Position numbers and translations under genes: made by a program. The notes beneath the pieces were generated by a model, which was given only the letters and a program-made list of their open reading frames with translations, searched no databases and was not told the origin of the DNA. DNA of 64,000 nt from Oscillospiraceae bacterium. Lineage in GTDB: Bacteria > Bacillota > Clostridia > Saccharofermentanales > Saccharofermentanaceae. Position 1 is the first letter of the stretch. Every line of letters begins with the position of its first letter. The stretch is taken from assembly GCA_015069205.1 (NCBI GenBank), contig SVIZ01000004.1:96429-160428 (forward strand), in the 5' to 3' direction. This document shows positions 8,134-17,603 of the stretch, piece after piece.

Positions 8134-9150
8134 TCAGAAAGACTTCTTAGCAGATTCCACTGTCTCAATAACCTTATCACACCACTTATCGAATTCAGGG
8201 TCTTCTGTCATACACTCCTTATGATTGAGGATATACTCAAGAGCGATCCTCACGCCTTTATGAAGAGGAACATTAGTCTTAAGATCAGGCGCCAGTTTCT
8301 TTATCTTTGAATTATCGAAAGAAACGGATACCGCCTTATCTCCAATAAGACTTCCTTCAAAATCATATTCAGGCCCTACAGCATTAAGGAATTCAGAAGA
8401 TACGTGATAAGCATTAAGCTCTACACCCAAAGCATCAGCTATAGTCTGATAGATCTGATTCCATGTAAGGACTTCATCGCCCGTAATCTGGAATGCTTCA
8501 CCGATTGCATGGCGGTTGCCCATGAGCGCAGTGTATCCGACAGCAAAGTCCTCGTTAAATGTAAGGTGCCACAATGACTCTCCGTCTCCGTGAATGATTA
8601 CAGGTCTTCCCTCCATCATTCTCTTAATGACCTGCCATGAGCCGTTCTTGCCGTGAACACCAAGCGGGATGCTTCTTTCATCATATGTATGGCTGGGTCT
8701 TACAATGGTTACCGGGAATTTGTCTTCTCTGTAACGGGCCATAAGATATTCTTCACAAGCGATCTTATTTCTGGAGTATTCCCAGTGCGAGTTAGCAAGC
8801 GTTGTCCCCTCTGTAATGATATGGCTTGCAGCAGGCTTGTTGTATGCCGAAGCAGAACTGATATAGATATACTGCTTAGTCCTGTCCTTAAAAAGCCTGA
8901 AGTCTCTTTCCACCTGATCTACAGTAAATCCGATGAATTCACCTACCACATCGAATCTCAAATCGCCGATTGCCTTGATAACAGCATCTTCATCGTTAAT
9001 GTCGCAAACTATCTGGTGGACATTTTCCGGTACGGCATCTGCCCTGTTGCCTCTATTGATGAGCCATACTTCCCATAATTTATCTTGTGAAAGTCGTTTT
9101 ACTATTGCGCTGCTTATAGTTCCTGTTCCGCCGATGAATAATGCTTTCAT
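8134..9150 (-). CDS. NAD(P)-dependent epimerase/dehydratase-like protein (atypical extended SDR)
   Basis: A 338-residue Rossmann-fold protein. The dinucleotide motif GGTGTIS is at residues 7-13, the middle contains YISSASAYNKP, and a substrate-side region has TIVRPSHTYDERSIPLG. The expected YxxxK is not in its usual form, as in several atypical SDR groups, so whether it is an epimerase, a dehydratase or a non-catalytic relative is open. Start 9150 follows AAGGAG at 7 nt; the in-frame upstream codon at 9174 would place coding sequence across that site. A hairpin in the leader may mask the Shine-Dalgarno. Substrate unknown. Confidence 0.8.
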   Translation of the reverse strand: MKALFIGGTGTISSAIVKRLSQDKLWEVWLINRGNRADAVPENVHQIVCDINDEDAVIKAIGDLRFDVVGEFIGFTVDQVERDFRLFKDRTKQYIYISSASAYNKPAASHIITEGTTLANSHWEYSRNKIACEEYLMARYREDKFPVTIVRPSHTYDERSIPLGVHGKNGSWQVIKRMMEGRPVIIHGDGESLWHLTFNEDFAVGYTALMGNRHAIGEAFQITGDEVLTWNQIYQTIADALGVELNAYHVSSEFLNAVGPEYDFEGSLIGDKAVSVSFDNSKIKKLAPDLKTNVPLHKGVRIALEYILNHKECMTEDPEFDKWCDKVIETVESAKKSF

Positions 9151-9159
9151 GGTAAATCT

Positions 9160-9190
9160 CCTTTTTAAGGTCAATTGGACCGCTAAAAGG
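9160..9190 (-). promoter_or_regulatory. Leader hairpin that would mask the Shine-Dalgarno of the SDR gene
   Basis: In the minus-strand transcript CCUUUU (from 9190) can pair with AAAAGG (ending 9160), enclosing a second helix GGUC/GACC with loop CAAUU. The AAAAGG arm contains most of the AAGGAG Shine-Dalgarno (9158-9163). The layout resembles RNA thermometers or translational switches, where a U-rich arm covers the ribosome site. This is based on pairing alone. Confidence 0.4.
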
Positions 9191-9301
9191 ATTTTAACAA
9201 ACTAAAGAAAAGCATAATATCAAAAACAATATGTATTTAACGCATTTTCTTGCATATTGTGTTAAACTTCTGTCGAAATATTTATATATAAAGGCAGAAA
9301 C

Positions 9302-10339
9302 ATGAAAACTTCTGATTTCTATTACGATTTACCTGAAAGACTGATAGCACAGGTTCCTACAAAGGACCGTCTTGCATCACGTCTTCTTGTGCTTGATAAA
9401 AAGACCGGCAAAGTTATTGACGGTCATTTTCCTGACATCAGAAATTATCTTCATAAAGGCGATGTTCTCGTCATAAATAACACACGTGTAATTCCGGCAA
9501 GACTTCTCGGCGTACGTTCCGATACAAAAAGTCCCGTAGAACTCCTGCTTTTAAAAAGGATCGATGATAATCACTGGGAAACTCTCGCCCGCCCCGGTAA
9601 GAAAGTAAGAGAAGGCAAACGCATGACCTTTATTCCCGGTGAACTTGAAGCTGAATGCGAACAGGTCCTTGAGAGCGGCAACCGTATAATCAGATTTGAA
9701 TTCAAAGGCGTATGGGAAGAAGTTCTCGATAAGGCCGGAACGATCCCGCTCCCTCCTTACATCCATGAAAAGCTAGATGACCCTGAGCGTTATCAGACCG
9801 TATATTCAAAAGATGCCGGTTCAGCAGCTGCTCCCACGGCAGGTCTTCATTTTACAAAGGAACTCTTAGCCGAACTTAAAGACATGGGTGTAGAGATAGC
9901 TGAGCTTACACTTCACGTAGGTCTTGGAACATTCAGACCGGTCAAAGCAGATACCATAGAAGAACATGAGATGCATTCCGAATGGTATGACTTTCCCAAG
10001 GAAGCATCAGATATAATCCGCAAAGCAAGATCTGAAGGCAGACGCATCATCTCGGTCGGAACAACATCAACACGAACGCTGGAGACAGTTGCTTCCAACG
10101 ATCCTGACATGATGCCCGCTTCAGGTTATACGCAGATATTCATCTATCCCGGATATGAGTTTAAGTGTGTCGATTCACTTATCACGAACTTCCATCTTCC
10201 GGAGTCCACGCTCATCATGCTTGTTTCCGCTCTTGCAGGAAGAGAGAATGTGCTTAACGCATATAAACATGCCGTTGAAGAAGAATACAGATTCTTCTCA
10301 TTTGGTGACGCTATGTTCATTACAGATTTGGAGAACTGA
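9302..10339 (+). CDS. queA: tRNA preQ1(34) S-adenosylmethionine ribosyltransferase-isomerase QueA
   Basis: A 345-residue enzyme that moves and isomerises the ribosyl part of SAM onto preQ1 at tRNA position 34, giving epoxyqueuosine. Family features: start [17 protein letters not shown], the segment [26 protein letters not shown] and [10 protein letters not shown], and the end [10 protein letters not shown]. Length matches the family. AAGG precedes the ATG. tgt follows after one base, so the two steps of queuosine insertion are encoded together. Confidence 0.96.
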   Translation: MKTSDFYYDLPERLIAQVPTKDRLASRLLVLDKKTGKVIDGHFPDIRNYLHKGDVLVINNTRVIPARLLGVRSDTKSPVELLLLKRIDDNHWETLARPGKKVREGKRMTFIPGELEAECEQVLESGNRIIRFEFKGVWEEVLDKAGTIPLPPYIHEKLDDPERYQTVYSKDAGSAAAPTAGLHFTKELLAELKDMGVEIAELTLHVGLGTFRPVKADTIEEHEMHSEWYDFPKEASDIIRKARSEGRRIISVGTTSTRTLETVASNDPDMMPASGYTQIFIYPGYEFKCVDSLITNFHLPESTLIMLVSALAGRENVLNAYKHAVEEEYRFFSFGDAMFITDLEN

Positions 10340-10340
10340 T

Positions 10341-11459
10341 ATGTCTAACTATCCCGTATGGTACGAACACATTCATACATGCGCTCAGACCGGTGCAAGA
10401 CTCGGTAAGGTACACACTCCCCACGGGACTTTCATGACACCTGCATTTATGCCTGTAGGAACACAGGCTTCCGTTAAAGGCATGAGTCCTGAAGAAGTTT
10501 ACGGCATGGGCGCAGGCATCATGCTCTCAAATACATATCATCTCTGGCTCAGGCCCGGCAGTGACATCGTTGCCAAAGCCGGCGGCCTTCACAAATTCAT
10601 GAACTGGAAAGGCGCTATCCTTACAGACAGCGGCGGATTTCAGGTCTTCTCTCTTGCTAAACCGAAGGATGTTAAAGAGGACGGCGTTAAGTTCAGTTCC
10701 CACATCGATGGCAGAAAGTTATTCCTTACGCCTGAAATCTCCATGCAGGTCCAGAATGACCTGGGTGCTGATATAATCATGGCTTTCGATGAGTGCTGCC
10801 CTTACCCTTGCGATCATGCATATGCAGACAGATCACAGGCTAAGACTACCAGATGGCTCGAAAGGTGCATCGAAGCACACAAGAGACCTGACGAACAGGC
10901 TCTCTTCGGTATCATCCAGGGTTCTATGTATCCCGATCTGCGCAAAAAGAGTGCTGATGCCATCACCTCATTTGATCTTCCGGGTTTTGCAATCGGAGGC
11001 ATTTCCGTCGGCGAACCTAAGAATCTCTTCCTCGACATGATCGACTGCACGGTTCCTCTCATGCCTGAAGATAAGCCACGTTACTTAATGGGCGTCGGAA
11101 CTCCCGATTACCTCATCGAAGGCGCATGCAGAGGCGTTGACATGTTCGACTGCGTACTCCCTACAAGAATGGGCAGACACGGAACCATCCTCACAGATTA
11201 CGGTAAGAAGATCATCAGAGATAAAAAGTTTGCAGAAGATTTCGGTCCCATGGATCCTGACTGCAACTGCTATGCGTGCACCAATTTTTCAAGCGCATAT
11301 GTAAGACATCTTATCAAGGCAAATGAGATGTTCGGTTTAAGACTTTGCACTTACCACAACATCTACTTCCTCCTGATGCTCATGGATAGGATCCGTCAGG
11401 CAATCGCCGAGGACAGACTCGGAGACTTCAGAAAAGAATTCTACGAGCGTTTGGGCTGA
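10341..11459 (+). CDS. tgt: tRNA-guanine transglycosylase Tgt
   Basis: A 372-residue enzyme that exchanges guanine 34 for preQ1 in GUN-anticodon tRNAs. Catalytic Asp96 is in [11 protein letters not shown], the nucleophile is Asp270 in [14 protein letters not shown], and the zinc site is CNCYAC plus downstream Cys and His. The start at 10341 follows the queA stop by one base and has GGAG 7 nt upstream, inside queA; a longer in-frame reading from 10155 would overlap queA by 185 nt and has no family support. The GH3 gene starts one base after its stop. Confidence 0.96.
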   Translation: MSNYPVWYEHIHTCAQTGARLGKVHTPHGTFMTPAFMPVGTQASVKGMSPEEVYGMGAGIMLSNTYHLWLRPGSDIVAKAGGLHKFMNWKGAILTDSGGFQVFSLAKPKDVKEDGVKFSSHIDGRKLFLTPEISMQVQNDLGADIIMAFDECCPYPCDHAYADRSQAKTTRWLERCIEAHKRPDEQALFGIIQGSMYPDLRKKSADAITSFDLPGFAIGGISVGEPKNLFLDMIDCTVPLMPEDKPRYLMGVGTPDYLIEGACRGVDMFDCVLPTRMGRHGTILTDYGKKIIRDKKFAEDFGPMDPDCNCYACTNFSSAYVRHLIKANEMFGLRLCTYHNIYFLLMLMDRIRQAIAEDRLGDFRKEFYERLG

Positions 11460-11460
11460 T

Positions 11461-13875
11461 ATGAAGCCGGTAATCTATGCATCGACATCTCCCGCTATAA
11501 GCGAACGAGAGACAAAACACTGTGAACTTGCCAGAAAGATCTGCGCAGAAGGTATTGTCCTGCTCGAAAATAAGGGCATCCTCCCTCTTAAAACCAAAAA
11601 GGTGGCTTTATATGGTGCCGGTGCCCGCCACACATCTTTCGGTGGAACGGGTTCAGGAGAAAACAATCCCAGATACTGTGTTACCGTTGAAGAAGGTCTT
11701 CAGTCAGCAGGTATTGAAATCGTATCAAACAAATGGCTTAACGATTACGATGCACTTTTCGAGAGCGAGAGTGATAAATACCATAAAAAGCTTTCCAAAG
11801 CTTTAAAGAAAGTTCCTCTGGCTAAACGCATGGATTATGCAGCTGATAATCCGTTTTATCTACCTGCCGGAAGAACGCTGGATTCTTCGGATACCATTTG
11901 CGATACTGCTGTTTATGTTCTCACAAGACAGGCCGGCGAAGGTGCTGACCGCAAAGACATTCCGGGCGATTACTACATTACCGATGAAGAAAAAAAACTG
12001 ATGATCTCAATAACGGAGCATCATCTGGATACAATTCTCGTTCTTAACACCGGAAGCGTCATCGACTTGAAGTTCCTTGATTCTATCAAGTTCTCTGCTG
12101 TAATACTTTTGCTACAAGGCGGAATGGAATCCGGCAATGCCCTTGCTGACATAATTACAGGCAAAGTTAATCCTTCAGGCAGATTAGCCGACACGTGGGC
12201 TGACGCCTATGAAGATTACCCTTCTTCAGAGACATTCTCTGAACGCAATCCTGAGAAATATCAGGAAGACTACAGAGAAGGAATCTTTGTCGGATACCGT
12301 TGGTTCGACAAAAGGCACATCAAACCGAGATATCCTTTTGGTTACGGTTTAAGCTACACTGAATTCAAAGTCAGTTTTGAATCTTTATCAAATGAAGGAT
12401 CCAATATAATTGTAACTGCTTCAGTTACAAATACCGGTAAAGCAGCCGGACGCGAAGTAGTAACGCTCTTCTTGTCCTATCCTGACAGTAATCATGTCCG
12501 TGAAGTCAGAAGTCTTACGGCATTTGCAAAGACATCGCTTCTAGAACCGGGTGACTCTGAACTTGTAACATTGGAATTCGACATTACGGATTTCGCAAGT
12601 TTCGATGAGAATGCCTCCTGCTATATCCTCGAAAAAGGCGGATACATTTTACATCTCAACGGCAACCCCGAATGTATGGTCGTGCTTGACGGGAATTATA
12701 TTACCGAGAACGTTAAGTCAATGTTTAAACCTGATAGAAAGATTGAATTCTATCCTCAGGACAGAAATGCCATTGTTTCTTTATTGGACCCTTACGTGAC
12801 GTTAACTGCTTCTGATATTCATACAGTTACACATACTTACGATACTCCTGAGTTTGAGCACAGTGAAAAGATCGACAGCATTGTATCCGGTCTTTCAATC
12901 AAAGACATGACACATCTTATCATCGGAAGATCTTTCTTAGGTCCTTTCCGACACAGGGTTTTCGGTGCCGTAGGATATACAACTTCAAAGCTGTACCACA
13001 AAGGAATTGATGCAATGCCCATGGCAGACGGTCCTCAGGGTATAAACCTCACAAGAGCTTCAAAGAAGCCAAAGCATAATTTCTACGCAGTCCCTACACT
13101 TCCTTCTACAATGAGGAAAACACATAAAATTGCGGGAACAGAACCGCAATCCGGAAATAACAGATACTATCAATTCTGCACTTCCTGGCCATGCGAGACA
13201 CTGGTTGCACAGACATGGGATACCGATCTTGCTTATCAGATGGGTGATGCAGTCGGTAAAGAAATGCTTGAATATGGTGTGGTTTTCTGGCTGGCACCTG
13301 CCCTGAACATACACCGTAATCCTTTATGCGGCCGTAACTTCGAATACTATTCTGAAGATCCTGTCCTCACAGGAAACATGGCTGCAAGCATTACCCTGGG
13401 CGTACAGTCCCACGAAGGATGCTACGTAACCTTAAAGCATTTTGCTGCTAATAACCTTGAAACAAACCGCAACATTTCTTCTTCAAATCTGGATGAAAAA
13501 ACATTAAGAGAGATCTATCTCAAAGCATTTAAGATTGCCGTTAAGAAAGCAAATCCGAGAAGTGTTATGTGCAGCTACAACAAGATCAACGGCATCTACA
13601 CTGCTCTTGATTATAATCTCCAGACCAATGTCTTAAGAAACGAATGGGGATTTGACGGAATCGTAATGACAGACTGGTTTGCAACAGGTCACGATGAGAG
13701 TCTCGATGAACTCGGTTGTAAAGCAGGTACTGATCTCATCATGCCGGGAACTCCCATGATACCTTCCAGGATCAGAAAGGCATTAAAGAAAGGTCAGATC
13801 ACCAAAGAAGATATCGAGAGATCTGCAAGAAGAATAATCAAGCTGGCATTGGAAAGCCACACAAGCAGAAATTAA
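11461..13875 (+). CDS. Glycoside hydrolase family 3 with swapped domain order (beta-glucosidase-like)
   Basis: An 804-residue cytosolic enzyme (no signal peptide). The usual GH3 C-terminal alpha/beta sandwich comes first (about 20-285, beginning GIVLLENKGILPL and containing GEGADR), then a fibronectin III-like domain (about 290-400, after GYGLSYTEF), then the catalytic barrel (about 470-800). The barrel contains PMADGPQGI, APALNIHRNPLCGRNFEYYSE, KHFAANN and the nucleophile motif VMTDW, with Asp738. The same inverted order is known in beta-glucosidases of Ruminococcus albus and Butyrivibrio fibrisolvens. It starts one base after tgt. Likely substrate is an imported cellobiose-like disaccharide or aryl-glucoside; specificity cannot be read from sequence. 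Confidence 0.9.
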   Translation: MKPVIYASTSPAISERETKHCELARKICAEGIVLLENKGILPLKTKKVALYGAGARHTSFGGTGSGENNPRYCVTVEEGLQSAGIEIVSNKWLNDYDALFESESDKYHKKLSKALKKVPLAKRMDYAADNPFYLPAGRTLDSSDTICDTAVYVLTRQAGEGADRKDIPGDYYITDEEKKLMISITEHHLDTILVLNTGSVIDLKFLDSIKFSAVILLLQGGMESGNALADIITGKVNPSGRLADTWADAYEDYPSSETFSERNPEKYQEDYREGIFVGYRWFDKRHIKPRYPFGYGLSYTEFKVSFESLSNEGSNIIVTASVTNTGKAAGREVVTLFLSYPDSNHVREVRSLTAFAKTSLLEPGDSELVTLEFDITDFASFDENASCYILEKGGYILHLNGNPECMVVLDGNYITENVKSMFKPDRKIEFYPQDRNAIVSLLDPYVTLTASDIHTVTHTYDTPEFEHSEKIDSIVSGLSIKDMTHLIIGRSFLGPFRHRVFGAVGYTTSKLYHKGIDAMPMADGPQGINLTRASKKPKHNFYAVPTLPSTMRKTHKIAGTEPQSGNNRYYQFCTSWPCETLVAQTWDTDLAYQMGDAVGKEMLEYGVVFWLAPALNIHRNPLCGRNFEYYSEDPVLTGNMAASITLGVQSHEGCYVTLKHFAANNLETNRNISSSNLDEKTLREIYLKAFKIAVKKANPRSVMCSYNKINGIYTALDYNLQTNVLRNEWGFDGIVMTDWFATGHDESLDELGCKAGTDLIMPGTPMIPSRIRKALKKGQITKEDIERSARRIIKLALESHTSRN

Positions 13876-14411
13876 CCGTTTAGTTTAAGAGTAACTGCTG
13901 AAAGGTTTCCACACTTGAGCTGTGTCTGGTCAGATATTCTGCGTACCATCATGTTCATCCAGTCATCACATGAACCTGCAACGAGAGCATCAGCCAGAAT
14001 GCCTTCATCGTTAAGCGACTTGAAGAAATTGGAAGTAGCACAAACGATCCTGTCGTCAGATGACAATCCGAAATATCCGTTTGGCAGCAGGCTTATCTGT
14101 CCATGTCTTACTATCTTTGCACAAACAGAACCTCTTCTGATGCTCTCTATGCCCTTACTTTCTACACGAAGGATAAGATATTCAGATTCTTTATCGAGAC
14201 ATTCATCAAACAAATTATTAAGAAAATCAATACTCTTGCTACCTTCATCACTGCTTAAGATCTCAGAGAACAACAACGCCTGGCTCTTTGGCGAATCGAG
14301 TTTACTGCCGTTAAAAATGGCGACAGTAAGATTGGGAACGAGTCTTAAGAAAACCTCATCCCTGTATTCTTCATCGTCACCCCGGTGCTTAAATGTGTAA
14401 TACTCGATCAA
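13872..14411 (-). CDS. Degenerate PP2C-like protein, probably without phosphatase activity
   Basis: A 179-residue protein with no clear family name, but its landmarks line up with those of the PP2C phosphatase encoded just upstream. AIFNGSK (31-37) is at the place of ACSDGMGG; LSSDDRIVCATSNFFKSL (116-133) matches the strand carrying SSDGVTDSM; and KCGNLSAVTLKL (166-177) matches RQDNYSAVVIKM. In each case the metal-binding Asp is gone (to Asn, Ser/Asn and Gly). I infer a pseudophosphatase or binding partner of the active enzyme. Its start overlaps the PP2C stop as ATGA. Its stop overlaps that of the convergent GH3 gene by 3 of 4 bases. Confidence 0.68.
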   Translation of the reverse strand: MIEYYTFKHRGDDEEYRDEVFLRLVPNLTVAIFNGSKLDSPKSQALLFSEILSSDEGSKSIDFLNNLFDECLDKESEYLILRVESKGIESIRRGSVCAKIVRHGQISLLPNGYFGLSSDDRIVCATSNFFKSLNDEGILADALVAGSCDDWMNMMVRRISDQTQLKCGNLSAVTLKLNG

Positions 14412-15304
14412 ATAAAGCTCCTCTTCATCTTTATAACAACGGCAGAATAATTATCCTGTCTCGGATTCTTTCTGGACCTGACACCATACTTTATCGTTCT
14501 AGCTATACCGGTCGCATTCTGATCAAAATGAATGTGATTTACTATCCTGTTAAGCGGCATGGAATCAGTAACACCGTCAGAACTTACGATGATGATATCA
14601 TTTTCGATAAGTCTTAACGGACGGTTTGTCATCTGAACTTTGCAATTAAGGTTACCAACAAAATCGATAAGACCCTTTGCCCTTGAATCCCTATATGCAT
14701 CAGCAGTATCAAGACCGCCTTCCGCTAGTTTTCTGATCATGAGAGTTACGTAGTTCTGCTTCTGGTTTAAAAGCGTCGCACGGTTATTGCGGATCAGGAT
14801 TATATTACTGTCACCAAGACTATAGAAATTCATGTAATCATCCATGATATGAACCATTACGAGCGTAGCACCTGCTCCCAAGTGATACTGTTCATAGACC
14901 TGATTTGAAATATCAGTAATTATCGCTGCGTTATCAGCTTGAGCATCAAACTGATAAGGAAAATGCTCCCGAAGGGAATCCGTTACGAACTTGGATACCA
15001 CCTCACCGTTTAAAAGTCCTCCCATTCCGTCTGAACAGGCAGCGACCAGACCGGTATGTTCAAGGTTATCCATTGGTGAGATATAGATTGAATCTTCCTG
15101 ATCCTCTCTCTTACCTTTTTCATGGAAATAAGCAACATCACAGAAAAGATTTGTTTTCTCTTTATGCCTGGCAGTATAAATATTTGTCTTAAAAAGCGTA
15201 TATAACGCAATAACTACAAAAGATATGAATGCAACAAGAAACAATGCAAGGGCAATGATTATTGCACGAACGGTTTCATCTGTTAATAGACTGAAATCAT
15301 ACAT
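14408..15304 (-). CDS. Membrane-anchored PP2C-family serine/threonine phosphatase
   Basis: A 298-residue protein with one N-terminal TM helix (about 13-37) and a cytoplasmic PP2C domain. Metal-site motifs are all present: REDQED (66-71), ACSDGMGG (89-96, Asp92), GAGATLVMV, YSLGDSN, SSDGVTDSM and RQDNYSAVV. PP2C enzymes use two metal ions to dephosphorylate Ser/Thr in proteins. No Ser/Thr kinase gene is in the window, which is unusual because PrkC-type kinases often neighbour such phosphatases. The TM anchor is also less common. It is followed by a degenerate PP2C-like gene with a 4-nt overlap. AGGG precedes the ATG. Confidence 0.9.
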   Translation of the reverse strand: MYDFSLLTDETVRAIIIALALFLVAFISFVVIALYTLFKTNIYTARHKEKTNLFCDVAYFHEKGKREDQEDSIYISPMDNLEHTGLVAACSDGMGGLLNGEVVSKFVTDSLREHFPYQFDAQADNAAIITDISNQVYEQYHLGAGATLVMVHIMDDYMNFYSLGDSNIILIRNNRATLLNQKQNYVTLMIRKLAEGGLDTADAYRDSRAKGLIDFVGNLNCKVQMTNRPLRLIENDIIIVSSDGVTDSMPLNRIVNHIHFDQNATGIARTIKYGVRSRKNPRQDNYSAVVIKMKRSFI

Positions 15305-15332
15305 TGCTTATACCCTGCCGACCTGCCTTAAT

Positions 15333-15350
15333 TTAAGGGAACTTCCTTAA
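15333..15350. promoter_or_regulatory. Inverted repeat in the leader of the PP2C gene
   Basis: TTAAGG (15333-15338) and CCTTAA (15345-15350) flank GAACTT, giving an almost perfect 18-bp palindrome. On the minus strand it lies just downstream of TATAAT (15355-15360), but no -35 box is seen at the right distance. It could be an operator or chance AT-rich symmetry. Confidence 0.27.
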
Positions 15351-15401
15351 GAATATTATAATTATCTCATAATCAGAAGATTTATCATCTTTTTCTTACA
15401 A

Positions 15402-16250
15402 TTACTCTTCCTTTATTTGGGCAACGTATTTCTCTATAAGTCTTCCGGCATAAAAAGAAATGAAATACTGGACCCAGGCTATTACAAAGAACGAATAAAG
15501 GAACATGAATATTCCAAGAGTCAGATAAGATGCAGACATCAAAAGGATAAACGGAATGATCACATAGAAAATGATAACGACAAGGCTGATACCAAGGCAC
15601 GGAACAAATCTTATGAGAACTAATAAAATGGCATTCTTATAGATCTTTGAAAGCTTCAGATCCGTCGATACGATAATCGTATAAACAAAATTCTGGACCA
15701 GTATCAGAGCAAACAGCAATACAATAAACACCGAGCCTATTATGGTTCCGATTCCGTTCTGGAAGTTCAGATAAAAACCGATAGCAAGCAATAAAACCGG
15801 TGTTAATACAATTCCGATTAACATCGATACCAAGCCCTTTTTCCAGTTTTGGATACCGGTCTTAAAGCTCGAAAAGAATGACACGGAATTGTTATTGTTA
15901 ATGTCTTTATAAACCTGTGCAAAACCTGTCTGAAAAGGTCCTATGCATACAAGCGTGCTCGATAAAAGAAACGTTATCAGGAAGAATACAAGAAAAAAGT
16001 ACAGTTGGATGACTCCGTCATCATTACCTGTAACGGGATCAATATAAGAATGGACGTCAATAAAATGAGGCGCGATCCACGGAACAAAATATACTGCAAT
16101 AACGCCGGCAAGAATTATCGCCGGAATATTGAAGAGAATAAAAAAAGCATTGGATGCCATTAACCTGACAAGATTAGACCATCCTGCATTAAAGAACCTT
16201 GCTACCGGTCCTTTGGGTTTGTTTGAAACTTCAGGATCAAATTCTGGCAT
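15402..16250 (-). CDS. DUF624/YesL-like polytopic membrane protein
   Basis: A 282-residue protein with about six hydrophobic segments. The region NAGWSNLVRLMASNAFFILF near residues 21-40 and the following proline-containing helix resemble the DUF624 (YesL) family, whose function is unknown and which often accompanies carbohydrate uptake genes. Here it instead lies 6 nt after trmFO and upstream of the PP2C pair. No strong Shine-Dalgarno precedes its ATG, so translation probably depends on coupling to trmFO. Assignment to the family is by overall look, not by a decisive motif. Confidence 0.7.
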   Translation of the reverse strand: MPEFDPEVSNKPKGPVARFFNAGWSNLVRLMASNAFFILFNIPAIILAGVIAVYFVPWIAPHFIDVHSYIDPVTGNDDGVIQLYFFLVFFLITFLLSSTLVCIGPFQTGFAQVYKDINNNNSVSFFSSFKTGIQNWKKGLVSMLIGIVLTPVLLLAIGFYLNFQNGIGTIIGSVFIVLLFALILVQNFVYTIIVSTDLKLSKIYKNAILLVLIRFVPCLGISLVVIIFYVIIPFILLMSASYLTLGIFMFLYSFFVIAWVQYFISFYAGRLIEKYVAQIKEE

Positions 16251-16256
16251 ATAAGA

Positions 16257-17603
16257 TTATTTGGAAGTCAGCTCATTAACGCTCTTCTCGAAGAGCTCAA
16301 GATGCTCTAATGCCCTGTCAGCAATGGCATTATTCTTATCTTTCTTACCGGTCTTACCCTTAAATCTTCCTTCGATCGGAGTAACAATTCCGAAGTTGGC
16401 ATTCATGGGCTGGAACTTCTTGATATGAGGATCGGAAACATACAAAGCCATCGAACCGATGACCGTACATGCATCCGGTTCATAAGAGGGCTCGATTCCA
16501 AGAGCTCTCTGCGCAGCATAGAAGCCTGCCATAAATCCGGATGCTGTAGATTCGATATAACCTTCTACGCCTGTCATCTGACCTGCAAAGAAAATATCAG
16601 GCTTTTCTCTCAAACTGTAATGAGATGAAAGATACTTAGGTGAATTAAGGAACGTATTACGATGCATAACACCATATCTGGTATATTCTGCATTCTCAAG
16701 TCCGGGAATCATACCGAAGACACGCTTTTGTTCAGGCCACTTAAGTCTTGTCTGGAAACCAACGAGATTATACATGGTCTTTGCACGGTCGTCCTGACGG
16801 AGCTGCAGACATGCATATGGTTCCATGCCTGTCTTTGGATCAACAAGTCCGACCGGCTTTAACGGACCGAATCTCATTGTATCAACGCCTCTTTGAGCCA
16901 TGACTTCAATAGGCATACAGCCTTCGAATACGATCTCTCTGTCAAAGTTTTTAACATCTGCCCTCTCGGCATTAACAAGTTCTTCTCTGAATGCCAGATA
17001 TTCTTCTTTGGTCATGGGACAGTTGATATAATCATCTCCACCCTTGCCGTATCTGGATGCCCTGAAAGCCTTAGACATATCAATAGAATCACAGGTAACG
17101 ATCGGAGCTGCGCTGTCAAAGAAATGAAGACCGGATGTATCACCTGTTACTTTAAGGATATCTTCAAAAAGATCACCTTCGGTAAGAGGACCTGTAGCTA
17201 CAATTACAATGCCTTCTTCAGGGATCTTGGGAACTTCGGCATTTATGACTTCAATCAGAGGATTATTCCTGATGGATTCGGTAATGTATCCGGAAAACTC
17301 ATCTCTGTCCACAGCCAACGCTCCGCCGGCAGGAATACTCGCCCTGTCAGCAGATTCCATTATCAAGGAACCAAGGCGCCTCAATTCTTCTTTAAGAAGG
17401 CCGATGGCATTCTCTCTTGAAGCAGCTCTCAACGAATTACTGCAGACCAATTCAGCAAACTTCTGAGAATGATGTGCAGGGCTGTATTTAACAGGCTTCA
17501 TCTCATAAAGCTTTACATGAACGCCTGCACGCGCACAGATATTAGCGGCTTCAGAGCCGGCAAGGCCTGCGCCGATAATGGTGACCGTAGGATTATTCGT
17601 CAT
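16257..17603 (-). CDS. trmFO: Folate-dependent tRNA uridine-54 5-methyltransferase TrmFO
   Basis: A 448-residue FAD protein that forms 5-methyluridine-54 in the T-loop of tRNA with methylenetetrahydrofolate. The FAD motif [12 protein letters not shown] lies near the N-terminus; [20 protein letters not shown] and [16 protein letters not shown] are typical. ATG 17603 is preferred; an in-frame GTG lies at 17609. The start lies inside the end of topA (11-17 nt overlap), and topA-trmFO adjacency is standard in Firmicutes. Confidence 0.96.
   Translation of the reverse strand: MTNNPTVTIIGAGLAGSEAANICARAGVHVKLYEMKPVKYSPAHHSQKFAELVCSNSLRAASRENAIGLLKEELRRLGSLIMESADRASIPAGGALAVDRDEFSGYITESIRNNPLIEVINAEVPKIPEEGIVIVATGPLTEGDLFEDILKVTGDTSGLHFFDSAAPIVTCDSIDMSKAFRASRYGKGGDDYINCPMTKEEYLAFREELVNAERADVKNFDREIVFEGCMPIEVMAQRGVDTMRFGPLKPVGLVDPKTGMEPYACLQLRQDDRAKTMYNLVGFQTRLKWPEQKRVFGMIPGLENAEYTRYGVMHRNTFLNSPKYLSSHYSLREKPDIFFAGQMTGVEGYIESTASGFMAGFYAAQRALGIEPSYEPDACTVIGSMALYVSDPHIKKFQPMNANFGIVTPIEGRFKGKTGKKDKNNAIADRALEHLELFEKSVNELTSK

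Noticed and set aside
9190..9301. preQ1 riboswitch before queA
   Set aside because: The leader is short and AT-rich with no preQ1 aptamer hairpin or pseudoknot tail that I can see.
10155..10340. Longer N-terminus for tgt
   Set aside because: It would run inside queA in another frame and has no similarity to Tgt; the start at 10341 has a Shine-Dalgarno and fits the family.
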